From: a virus
DNA: 60,501 bases
Virus record (IMG/VR): IMGVR_UViG_3300028189_000001
Location: 1-60,501 of that record
Reading direction: 5' to 3' (one strand)
In this document: in pieces, positions 48,238 to 56,624 of the stretch
Numbering within the stretch: position 1 is the first letter of the stretch
Layout: every line of letters starts with the position of its first letter
Notes under the pieces: model-generated
Told to the model about the DNA's origin: nothing
What the model saw: only the letters and a program-made list of their open reading frames with translations
Databases searched by the model: none
Made by a program: the position numbers and the translations under genes

Positions 48238-50319
48238 TTAAGGGCTTGTCAATAAGGACATTTCTGCATCACTCAAATAATCAAATACTGCAATTGCTTT
48301 TGTTTTGCCGTAGAAATCATTTCCACCCCCACCATCATCAAAAGAAAGTTCGGTTAATGTGTTTGCAGGTAATGTAGTACCCGATGATTGTGAATCAACC
48401 TCAGAACCATCAACCCAAAGTGAAAAATCTTCATTCGCCCATCTTACTGCTATCTTATGAGATACTGTAATATCAATAGCGTTTGTCGTTTGCCATCTAA
48501 CAGCACCGCCTACATTTAACATTATCCAAACCTCATCGCTTGTATTATATCCAATAAACACCCTGTTAGCAATAGTTCCATCAGAAATTGACAACCTATT
48601 ACTAACACCATCATCAGCCAAAGCAGCAATCTCTGCATACAATACTCCACTTGCATTATAATCTTTAAAGTCCTGTGCCGTTCCACTACCAGTACAAGCA
48701 TCTGCTACTCTTGAAGTAGTTGAGCCTTCTGATGTTGGTAGCATTAGACTACTTGCGTAACTACTTTGTTCCATTTGGGAATAAGCTATTTTGACACCGT
48801 AACCTAACGTTCCTGTATAAGTATTAGTTAAATGAGAACCTGTAGTCCATTGGGCATCTGAAAGAAATATAGATGGATATATGTCTGTTTTTCCGCTTTG
48901 ACCTGTCATTGTTAATTTATACCATCCATCAACCAATGCGGTTATTGAGTATGCTTCTACTGAATATCCTGTTCCATTCTGATACTCATATACTTTTTCT
49001 CCTGTAGTTAGATTAAACTGAACACCTAAATTATCACTACCGCCATAAATCCAAACCAATGATATGAAATTTCTCTCATCTGCTTTGGCATAAACACTCC
49101 AAGTATAATCAGTTGCAAGTGATATTCCTGATATAAAACTTCTATGTATGCTATGTACTCCCGTATTAGTACTCTCCACAAGTTTGTAAGCCTCTCTTTC
49201 AAAGCCTCCACCTGAGTAAGATGTTGCTTCTTTGACTGATACATCATCAACATAAAATTCACCTCCAGCACCATCACAAATAAATGCTACCCTTTGATTT
49301 AATGTAGCAGAATTAGATGTAAAATGTCCTGATAGTTTAACCCAAGATGCTGATGAGGAAGAACCTATTATATGAAATGTATCAGTTGCCCTTACTTGCA
49401 TAGTAACTGTGCCACTCTCTACATATACCCACGCAGAACATACATAGGTACTGTTCTGTGCCATTGCAATACCATCTTGTTTTATACCATCATAAGTATC
49501 ATTACCTACTATATGTCTTGAATATGTACCTGTATGCGCTCTTACACCACTTCTTTCATTGGTGGTTGGTGTGAAATAGTCTGTCCAATCACTATCCAAC
49601 TCCATATCTCCATTCGTTACCAACTCTACTCCGTTAGCAACGGGTATCTCTTTAGGTGCTTCAAAGCCTTGTACTTCTTTTACTGATATACTATTAAATA
49701 CAGAACCAACACCTACTGAATAGCCATTATTCAATCCTAACCAATCATTACTTGAGCCACCCGTCATATATATAGTTTGTACACCTACACTTAATGCTTC
49801 ACTATTGTTACCTCCTGCATAAATATTTGTTGTACCATCTAAACTTTCTACATCTACAACTATTTTATATTGTGTACCTGAAGTTATAACTACGCTTTGA
49901 TAAGCTAAACCACCACTTGTTTTTGTTAATTGTCCTCCTGATATACTTCCTGAACCACCCCAATCACTATCAGTAGCAAAATCTCCATTAGTAACTAACT
50001 CACTTCCTGCTGTACTCGGGTCTCCTTGAATACTCGCACCACTCTTTGTCCAATAACTATTACCAAATGAAATAGGATATGTTATTAGGTTAGTAGACGC
50101 TGGTTCGGTTAACAATGCACCTTCGGGAGAAGTTGCATAATCTATTCTCGCAGTATCTGAAGGAACAACTTCTATATAACCATCCTTATTAACCCTTGTA
50201 GTTGTACTTGACCTCGCAAAGTCAAAACTTCTATCAAAGTATTTACCTTCAATAACCCTATAAGCTAAGAGTTCATCTTCCTTAGTAGCCCACTTTCCGT
50301 TGCCTAATTTTATTCCCAT
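48238..50319 (-). CDS. Tail fibre/adhesin with CBM- and LamG-like domains (second copy)
   Basis: 693 aa. A short N-terminal head (GIKLGNGKWATKEDELLAYRVIEGKYF), then two or three beta-sandwich modules that open with ELVTNGDF-type motifs (carbohydrate-binding-module-like) and a C-terminal LamG-like domain ending in KTKAIAVFDYLSDAEM. It shares long stretches with the next fibre (GFERE AYKLVEST, the KEIPVANG linker and the C-terminal domain), so it is a paralogue. It is predicted to bind host surface glycans. Adjacent to a homing endonuclease. Confidence 0.75.
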   Translation of the reverse strand: MGIKLGNGKWATKEDELLAYRVIEGKYFDRSFDFARSSTTTRVNKDGYIEVVPSDTARIDYATSPEGALLTEPASTNLITYPISFGNSYWTKSGASIQGDPSTAGSELVTNGDFATDSDWGGSGSISGGQLTKTSGGLAYQSVVITSGTQYKIVVDVESLDGTTNIYAGGNNSEALSVGVQTIYMTGGSSNDWLGLNNGYSVGVGSVFNSISVKEVQGFEAPKEIPVANGVELVTNGDMELDSDWTDYFTPTTNERSGVRAHTGTYSRHIVGNDTYDGIKQDGIAMAQNSTYVCSAWVYVESGTVTMQVRATDTFHIIGSSSSASWVKLSGHFTSNSATLNQRVAFICDGAGGEFYVDDVSVKEATSYSGGGFEREAYKLVESTNTGVHSIHRSFISGISLATDYTWSVYAKADERNFISLVWIYGGSDNLGVQFNLTTGEKVYEYQNGTGYSVEAYSITALVDGWYKLTMTGQSGKTDIYPSIFLSDAQWTTGSHLTNTYTGTLGYGVKIAYSQMEQSSYASSLMLPTSEGSTTSRVADACTGSGTAQDFKDYNASGVLYAEIAALADDGVSNRLSISDGTIANRVFIGYNTSDEVWIMLNVGGAVRWQTTNAIDITVSHKIAVRWANEDFSLWVDGSEVDSQSSGTTLPANTLTELSFDDGGGGNDFYGKTKAIAVFDYLSDAEMSLLTSP

Positions 50320-50321
50320 TA

Positions 50322-53300
50322 TTATCTTATTATAAAGTTATTTGCTGTTGCCAATGCGTTAAATGTGTTATACCCTTCTTCGGTGAGTTTTACCATTTGG
50401 TCATCACTCAAATAATCAAATACTGCAAGTGCTTTTGTTTTGCCGTAGAATTTATTTGCTGTATTTCCCTTATGATAGTGAATTACTTCCAAAGTGGATG
50501 TTGGATATGAACAATCTAGTACACTTGGAGTTCCAACACTTGCACCATCTATATATAATTGCGCCCCATCACTATTCCATCTTACAGCTATTTTATGTAA
50601 ATCTGTTATATCCGATACTTGATATAATATAGTTGCTTTAGAGACATCACCTATCCTAACCACACCATAAATATAATTAGTCAATGATGAATAGTATATT
50701 GATACCCTATTTTCATCTGAGCCATCTGAACATAATGATATATATCTAGTTGTCAAATCATCACTATTAGCAGCAATCTCTGCATACAAAACTCCACTAC
50801 TATTAACCGAACTAAACAAACTTTGATTACCAGCATTTTCTATTGAATCGCCAACTCTACTTGTTGTACTTCCTTCTGTTGTTGGTAGCATTAGGCTACT
50901 TGCGTAATCGTTCTCTTCAAGTTGTGCGCCAAATATGTATAGTCCTTTGCCTGAGCCAGTGTAGTTGTATGTTCCGTCTGCATTAGCTAAATATCTTATA
51001 TATTCTACATTTGTGGAGGAAACTGTTACTGTAATAGAACATCGATACCATCCATTAGCCATTGTTGTAATAGAATAAGCATCTGGTGTGTTACCTCTTA
51101 CGCTTCCTATTGTTCCATCTGTTAAATTGAAAAAATAGCCACCAGCATAATAACCCTCATACAATAACAACCAATTTCTCTCACCTGCTTTAGCATAAGT
51201 TGATAATGTGACAGTTGCCCCACTTGTTACGGTAATTGGTGATTTAATAACATAATGAGAACCACCAGCACTACTCTCCACCAACTTATAAGCCTCTCTT
51301 TCAAAGCCTCCACCTGAGTAAGATGTTACTTCTTTAATGCTAACATTATCAATAGTTCCTGAAAAACTATTATCAGAACGTAATACAAATATACTTGTAC
51401 CTAAAGCAGTATAAGTTTCAGTATATGTTCCAACTGCACCACGTTTTACTCCACTATAAGCACTCTGTTTAAAAAATATACTTCCACTTGTAACACTCAC
51501 AACATCATAAGTAACTTGATACATTTTTCCAGTTACAAAACCTATTGCACTAGATTGTTGTAAATCACCTGTAATAGAAGCAGCAACAGCAACCCCACCA
51601 CCAATACTCCACCCTACTCCCTTTGTCCAACCCGTATCAGTATCAAAAGTTCCATTAGTTACCAACTCTGCTCCGTTAGCAACGGGTATTTCTTTAGGGG
51701 CTTCAAAGCCTTGTACTTCTTTGACTGATATATTATCAATCGTAAAAGCTGTTCCACCACTAATATTGTAAGCATATATCGATAGAGGATTTGTTGAAAC
51801 AGCAGTTGCATAAAAACTATGTGTACCAACTGTATAGTTTTTAAGATTTGCACCTTCTTGAAATAATACACCACCTACATTTGAGTTAAACCCTATACGT
51901 GCAGTTCCACTAACAACCTCAAATTGTATATAATATCTTTTATCTATCCCAAATGTAAACAATTGAGCTAATGCATTAAGGTTATTAACAGCATCATAAC
52001 TTGCAACACCACTTCCTATTGTCCAAGATGAGCCAGTAGTCCAATAAGTGCCTGTTGTACTTGCAGATTGCGTTCCTGTTAACACAAAATCTCCGTCTGT
52101 TATTAGTTCTGTATTAGTATTAGTAGCAACTAAATCACCCTCAATACTCGCTCCACTCTTTGTCCAATAACTATTACCAAAAGAAATAGGATATGTTATT
52201 AGATTTGTAGAAGCAGCCTCTGTCAATAGATATGGACAACTATCTCCACTATCATAATTTAGTCTTGGAACATTTGCAGCAACTTGCTCAATGTAACCAC
52301 TTGCGTTTCTTCTTGTAGTTGTGCTTGACCTTGCAACATCAAAATCAGTTTCAATATTAGGTGTCCAAGCAACAATGTCAGCACTTGACATATTGGTCAT
52401 CATTGCTGGATTGCCTTGTACTTGTTTTATTGATATGTTGTCTAAATCAAAGGCATCTCCTGCTGTATTTCCCCAAATAGAAATTCCAGTTGAAGATACA
52501 CTCGCAGTAAAATATCTAACATAAGACCCATTTCCCCAATTTTCATTACCAATATAAAGAGTTCCCGAACTCGCATCGTAAATAGAGAGATGTGCAGAAC
52601 CTGTACAATTCAATATCTCAAATTCAACCCTATAAGTATTACCTAATACTATCGGACAGTCTGTTCTTCTAATATTATTACTACTTAGTTCATCGTAACT
52701 TGCAACCCCCGAACCAATACTCCAAGGTGCTTCTATTGTCCATCCTGTTGAACCATTTGAAAAATCCCCATTCGTTACCATCTCACTCCCCAATGTTGCG
52801 TTTGTTTGGTCAGCAATCAATGGATAACTATCTAATATTCCATCGCCCATTTGGTAGTACAAATCCAAGTCATTAACAACACTCAAAGCAACATCTGTTG
52901 TTATGTCGCTTGATGACATATTTGTCATTGTTGCTGGGTTTCCTTGTACTTGTTTTATTGATATGCTATTTACAGTAACACCATCTTCAAAACTTGCTGC
53001 AACGAATTTAATATAAGTAAAATTAGTATAAGCCACAAAATAAATTGTTTGAGTACCATCCACAAAAGAAATTATATTGTTGGCGTCATAAGCACCATTT
53101 AATCTTATAGTACAATTAGTCATACCAATAAAATCAGACGCTGTAATATCTAATTGATATGTTTTACCTTCAATACCCGCAATGTTAAGTGTTCCTGATG
53201 TAGACAGAGCATTAGAAGCACCCACAGCAGAACCTGAATACATTTTCATTCCACTACCTGTATCTTGTTGGTAAGCACCATCTTGCGTAGGTGCATTCCA

Positions 53301-54614
53301 TCCTGTTAGCCCGTTGCTAAAATCTCCATTTATTACAAGTTCACTCCCCAAAGTAGCATCAGTTTGGTCTGCAATCAATGGGTAATCATCCAATGTACCA
53401 TCTCCCATTTGATAATAAGCGACTAAACTATCTGATGTAGCATCTGTGCTTAAATCAATAGGCTGACCTCCGTTGTATTGTCTTGTTATTTCGGCTTGGG
53501 TTAATGCTTTGTCGTAAATTCCTATATTGTCAATTGAGCCGTTGAAATATGAACCACCACCATACGCACCAAAAAACCAATCTCCTGTGTTATCTACATT
53601 TGTAGATGATGTGCTTGATATATTAGTTGCAGCAAAAGAAACACCATTTAAATATAATGTTAAGTTTGCACTTCTATTTATAGTTACAATTAAATTAATC
53701 CATTCGTTTTCAAAAGGAATTAAACTCCCCATTGTAGTATTCCAAGCATAAGAACCACCTATTCTACCCTGTGCCATAAATTGACCAGTACCATCAGCGA
53801 TAAATAATATTCGGTTACTATTATCTTGAAATTTAGCTAAAAAAGTAACATTTGTAAAATCAGAACAATTAACCCAAAATGAAAAACTTGCATCTGATGT
53901 ACCTAAATTATTAAAATTACTTACTTGCAAATAATCATCCACCCCATCAAACTCTACACTCTTTGTTGAACTTTGTGAGATGTCAGTACCATAAGATGCT
54001 GGTAACAACAAATCATTTGGACTTCCATAGTTGTAAATCTCGGTTACATCTGCTGCTGATAACTCACTACTGAATACTGCAAAGTCTGAAATTGAGCCTC
54101 CAAAATAATAACCACCTGATTGCTGGTCTGAACCTATGGTTAATCCTTCAGTATAAGCATTTAAACTGCCTGTGGTCAAGGTGGTTGATGCAGTTTGCAA
54201 TACTCCATCTACATATAACTTTGAGTTTGTTATATCATTTGTATCTGAATAAACTACCCAATGATGCCATTCGCCATCATCTTGTGCAGAATTGTCAACC
54301 CAATACCTATAATAACTGCTGCCTAAATACAACAAAGGTCGTGTGCCATCATAATTAAAATGAAAAGCACCTTTACTATATCCTCCATGTCCAAACACAC
54401 CTTCATTATTACTTGTTTCACTTGACTTACACCAAAAAGAATAAGTTGTTGGTTGTGCTACACTATCTCCATCAGTAATAAGACAATCATCAACACCATC
54501 AAACTCAAGGCTTGATTGCTCCGATACCTCTGGAGATGGCACTACATTGTAAAGTTTTTCAGCCTTGTAGCCACTCGGCTTTTGGATTAAAACAGCTTCA
54601 TCGTATATGCTCAT
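50322..54614 (-). CDS. Large tail fibre/adhesin with LamG and CBM-like repeats
   Basis: 1430 aa. Two N-terminal LamG (concanavalin-like) domains, each opening with EFDGVDD and closing with IDNIGIYDKALTQAEI-type strands (about residues 35-205 and 218-390), are followed by at least four ELVTNGDF-type CBM-like sandwiches linked by YYQMGDGxLDxYPLIADQT repeats, then the same C-terminal LamG-like domain as in the 693-aa paralogue. A modular adhesin for polysaccharide receptors, likely trimeric. Domain repeats at DNA level suggest growth by recombination. Confidence 0.78.
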   Translation of the reverse strand: MSIYDEAVLIQKPSGYKAEKLYNVVPSPEVSEQSSLEFDGVDDCLITDGDSVAQPTTYSFWCKSSETSNNEGVFGHGGYSKGAFHFNYDGTRPLLYLGSSYYRYWVDNSAQDDGEWHHWVVYSDTNDITNSKLYVDGVLQTASTTLTTGSLNAYTEGLTIGSDQQSGGYYFGGSISDFAVFSSELSAADVTEIYNYGSPNDLLLPASYGTDISQSSTKSVEFDGVDDYLQVSNFNNLGTSDASFSFWVNCSDFTNVTFLAKFQDNSNRILFIADGTGQFMAQGRIGGSYAWNTTMGSLIPFENEWINLIVTINRSANLTLYLNGVSFAATNISSTSSTNVDNTGDWFFGAYGGGSYFNGSIDNIGIYDKALTQAEITRQYNGGQPIDLSTDATSDSLVAYYQMGDGTLDDYPLIADQTDATLGSELVINGDFSNGLTGWNAPTQDGAYQQDTGSGMKMYSGSAVGASNALSTSGTLNIAGIEGKTYQLDITASDFIGMTNCTIRLNGAYDANNIISFVDGTQTIYFVAYTNFTYIKFVAASFEDGVTVNSISIKQVQGNPATMTNMSSSDITTDVALSVVNDLDLYYQMGDGILDSYPLIADQTNATLGSEMVTNGDFSNGSTGWTIEAPWSIGSGVASYDELSSNNIRRTDCPIVLGNTYRVEFEILNCTGSAHLSIYDASSGTLYIGNENWGNGSYVRYFTASVSSTGISIWGNTAGDAFDLDNISIKQVQGNPAMMTNMSSADIVAWTPNIETDFDVARSSTTTRRNASGYIEQVAANVPRLNYDSGDSCPYLLTEAASTNLITYPISFGNSYWTKSGASIEGDLVATNTNTELITDGDFVLTGTQSASTTGTYWTTGSSWTIGSGVASYDAVNNLNALAQLFTFGIDKRYYIQFEVVSGTARIGFNSNVGGVLFQEGANLKNYTVGTHSFYATAVSTNPLSIYAYNISGGTAFTIDNISVKEVQGFEAPKEIPVANGAELVTNGTFDTDTGWTKGVGWSIGGGVAVAASITGDLQQSSAIGFVTGKMYQVTYDVVSVTSGSIFFKQSAYSGVKRGAVGTYTETYTALGTSIFVLRSDNSFSGTIDNVSIKEVTSYSGGGFEREAYKLVESSAGGSHYVIKSPITVTSGATVTLSTYAKAGERNWLLLYEGYYAGGYFFNLTDGTIGSVRGNTPDAYSITTMANGWYRCSITVTVSSTNVEYIRYLANADGTYNYTGSGKGLYIFGAQLEENDYASSLMLPTTEGSTTSRVGDSIENAGNQSLFSSVNSSGVLYAEIAANSDDLTTRYISLCSDGSDENRVSIYYSSLTNYIYGVVRIGDVSKATILYQVSDITDLHKIAVRWNSDGAQLYIDGASVGTPSVLDCSYPTSTLEVIHYHKGNTANKFYGKTKALAVFDYLSDDQMVKLTEEGYNTFNALATANNFIIR

Positions 54615-54616
54615 AA

Positions 54617-54847
54617 TTATACCCCTTCATTAGATGTCCATGTATCAGTTGCCATTTCGGCAAGAATCTCTTCGTGGGTATATGCAGTGTAACTTGCCAA
54701 TAACGCAGGAGTTTCTCCCTCGTATTTTAGCACTACTCTATCCTCGCCTTGTACGGAATGTCTTAGACTGTTTATATTACTCTCAACAACCAATTCCATT
54801 ATCTCCTCGGTTACATCTTCAAATGGTATAATTATATATGTTCTCAT
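54617..54847 (-). CDS. Hypothetical small late protein (76 aa)
   Basis: 76 aa, ferredoxin-like strand-helix pattern (MRTYIIIPFEDVTEEIMELV..., RVVLKYEGETPALL) ending TDTWTSNEGV. It lies 2 nt from the large fibre gene start and could be a fibre chaperone or small tail protein. I recognise no family. Confidence 0.6.
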   Translation of the reverse strand: MRTYIIIPFEDVTEEIMELVVESNINSLRHSVQGEDRVVLKYEGETPALLASYTAYTHEEILAEMATDTWTSNEGV

Positions 54848-54848
54848 T

Positions 54849-55010
54849 TTATTGCAAATATTTTAAAAAAGATTTAACACACTCAATTCCCTCAACAATG
54901 CCTCCGTCATCTATAACCCTTTTCACATAAGCAGGTATTATAGAGGGGTCTACAGCACTTATTCCTGCTGAGTTAATACTTATTAATATTCCTATAATAT
55001 TATTATTCAT
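54849..55010 (-). CDS. Small protein (53 aa), unknown
   Basis: ORF MNNNIIGILISINSAGISAV... ending KSFLKYLQ, 53 aa, with a mildly hydrophobic N-terminus (residues 5-20) and a helical C-terminus. It fills the 163-nt space exactly, 1 nt from genes on both sides, which supports coding. Function unknown. Confidence 0.55.
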   Translation of the reverse strand: MNNNIIGILISINSAGISAVDPSIIPAYVKRVIDDGGIVEGIECVKSFLKYLQ

Positions 55011-55487
55011 CTACCAGAGTGCTATTATGTCTGACCCAAGTGTTGATGTGCTCCAAACCTTTACAACTTGAACGGGTAAAAAACTACCACTTGCAAGATT
55101 TGTAAAGGTAACATCGTGACCACCTGCTGTGGTAACCCTTACATCTCCTCCTGTTCCGATGTACAGAACACAACCATTATTATCACCTCCATATATCTGA
55201 TAAGTATTCCCTGCTGCAAATGTGCCGCCAGATAAAGGAAGGGTGTCTGTGTTAGTAGATTGGTTAACACCTGCTACAGTAGCCTGAACCCCTGTGGTAA
55301 CATTAACCACTATCATCCCTGTCTTAACTCCTAACTCAAAAAAGTTAGCACCCGTTACAGTTAAGGATGTAGCCGTAGAGCTTGACACAGTTCCAGTACC
55401 CCCATTTAAAAATATCTGAGGTATGTTTGTGTAATCACTTGGTACTACCTGCCAAGCACTTGTTGCTTGTAATTTTTGATATGCCAT
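55011..55487 (-). CDS. Virion structural protein (spike-base/decoration-like)
   Basis: 158 aa, all beta. The N-terminus YQKLQATSAWQVVPSDYTNIP and the C-terminus CVLYIGTGGDVRVTTAGGHDVTF...FLPVQVVKVWSTSTLGSDIIALW follow a pattern seen in small phage proteins of spike-base or capsid-decoration type; I am sure of the structural type, not of the location. It lies upstream of the fibre genes in the late arm. Confidence 0.6.
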   Translation of the reverse strand: MAYQKLQATSAWQVVPSDYTNIPQIFLNGGTGTVSSSTATSLTVTGANFFELGVKTGMIVVNVTTGVQATVAGVNQSTNTDTLPLSGGTFAAGNTYQIYGGDNNGCVLYIGTGGDVRVTTAGGHDVTFTNLASGSFLPVQVVKVWSTSTLGSDIIALW

Positions 55488-55560
55488 TGTTTAATATTTT
55501 TTTTTTACAAATGTACTACTATTTTTTGTTAATTCTTTTTAGACTGAATGACTACCCGTG

Positions 55561-55716
55561 TCATTTATTATAAGGCAGTAAGTTATTTAATCTCTCTTTT
55601 CTTTTTTCACACCCACACGGAGTGTTCGTTATTTTTGACACCTTATCCACTACAGCCTTTATTCCTGTTGCTTTTGTAATTTTTTCAACAGTGTCTCCAA
55701 TTCCCCTACTTCTCAT
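55561..55716 (-). CDS. Conserved Cys-containing small protein (51 aa)
   Basis: The minus-strand ORF begins MRSRGIGDTVEKITKATGIK and contains CGCEKRKERLNNLLPYN near its end. The GDTxEKxTKATGIK...CGCxKRKExLN pattern is one I recognise as recurring in Bacteroidota phage late regions, with no known function. It is basic and may bind metal through the CxC. A -7-like box TATTTTTG (55721-55728) lies only 4 nt before the ATG, so its transcript may be leaderless. Confidence 0.65.
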   Translation of the reverse strand: MRSRGIGDTVEKITKATGIKAVVDKVSKITNTPCGCEKRKERLNNLLPYNK

Positions 55717-55755
55717 ATTGCAAAAATACTAAAAATTATTTTACTTGCTTTCTGT

Positions 55756-56292
55756 CTAAATCCATCCATCATGTCCATCATCAGGTGGGTTTTTTGCATT
55801 CTCAACCCTAAGCCTCTTTACTTCAGTATTAAATATCTTAAACCATTCTCTCCAACCTTCAGCATTAGCCTTTGTTGAACGCATCATTGGATTTAAGCGA
55901 GGAAGAACCGATACCTCCCTGTCCATCCTTAATATAGCATATATCATCCTGCATATGGTGTCACCTTTAGAAGATAGAGCATAGTAATATTTAAGCTTGC
56001 CGCTATTCATAGTATAAGGAAACTTATCAACAAAACCTAAACTAACCATCCTCTTCAATCTGTCATACCTCCACCATACTAATTTCTGAAACTGATTAAA
56101 CATTTCCCTATCAAAATAATCCTCGGTATACATGAACAATAAAATACTCAAAGTAGCCCTAGTTATGTTATAACGTTCTAGAACGTATCGCTCTGCTATT
56201 GGGTAAAATTTTAAAAAATCATCCTTAGGCTTTGAACGTCTTGATTTCCAATATGTTGTAGTTCCTTTATTGTGATTGTAATATTTTGCCAT
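55756..56292 (-). CDS. Winged-helix (MarR-like) DNA-binding protein, tentative
   Basis: 178 aa from ATG 56292 (MAKYYNHNKG). Longer readings to 56355 run through the terminator at 56307-56334 and are rejected. Residues ~35-125 have the helical-winged layout ITRATLSILLFMYTEDYFDREMFNQF, WWRYDRLKRMVSLGFVDKF and a beta wing GKLKYYYALSSKGDTICRMI, similar to MarR/PadR-type regulators. It could control late genes or GroEL-GroES, just upstream. Tentative. Confidence 0.5.
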   Translation of the reverse strand: MAKYYNHNKGTTTYWKSRRSKPKDDFLKFYPIAERYVLERYNITRATLSILLFMYTEDYFDREMFNQFQKLVWWRYDRLKRMVSLGFVDKFPYTMNSGKLKYYYALSSKGDTICRMIYAILRMDREVSVLPRLNPMMRSTKANAEGWREWFKIFNTEVKRLRVENAKNPPDDGHDGWI

Positions 56293-56303
56293 ATACATAT
56301 AAT

Positions 56304-56334
56304 TAAAAAAAGGGAAGGCAATATACCTCCCCTT
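56304..56334 (-). terminator. Rho-independent terminator of the groEL-groES operon
   Basis: On the minus strand AAGGGGAGG (56326-56334) pairs with CCTTCCCTT (56310-56318, one G-U pair) with a 7-nt loop, followed by at least six T. It is placed 27 nt after the GroES stop and before the winged-helix gene. Confidence 0.85.
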
Positions 56335-56360
56335 ATCACTAAACACATTAAACACACAAA

Positions 56361-56624
56361 TTAACTATTCACAACGACTATATCTTGCTCTCTTATAACT
56401 GAGAGTTTTTCTTTTCCGTATAATATGGTATGACCTGCTGCCCTATCGTACACAACTTCCATTCCACCTTTAATAACATCTACAACATCTGTTCCTGCTG
56501 AAACAACCTCACCCTTGCGGTATCGGATGTCGTTAATATCTTCGGAAGAAAGTAACAGACCGCTTTCAGTCTGTACCTCTTCCTCTATGGGTCTGATTAC
56601 TAAATACTTACCTATAGCCTCCAT
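56361..56624 (-). CDS. groES: Co-chaperonin GroES
   Basis: 87 aa, single cpn10 domain: YLVIRPIEEEVQTESGLLLSS (7-27, including the mobile loop TESGLLL), KGEVVSAG (37-44), and the closing strand GGMEVVYDR...ILYGKEKLSVIREQDIVVV. A little shorter than the ~95-aa bacterial form. It lies directly after groEL (adjacent), the same order as the reverse of bacterial groES-groEL, so groEL comes first in this transcript. Confidence 0.9.
   Translation of the reverse strand: MEAIGKYLVIRPIEEEVQTESGLLLSSEDINDIRYRKGEVVSAGTDVVDVIKGGMEVVYDRAAGHTILYGKEKLSVIREQDIVVVNS

Noticed and set aside
53527-54831. Plus-strand ORFs opposite the fibre genes (53527-53751, 54092-54358, 54634-54831)
   Set aside because: Antisense to well-defined LamG/CBM-like coding sequence and unsupported by start signals.
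56293-56355. N-terminal extension of the winged-helix gene up to 56355
   Set aside because: It runs through the intrinsic terminator of the groEL-groES operon (56304-56334); ATG 56292 follows it.
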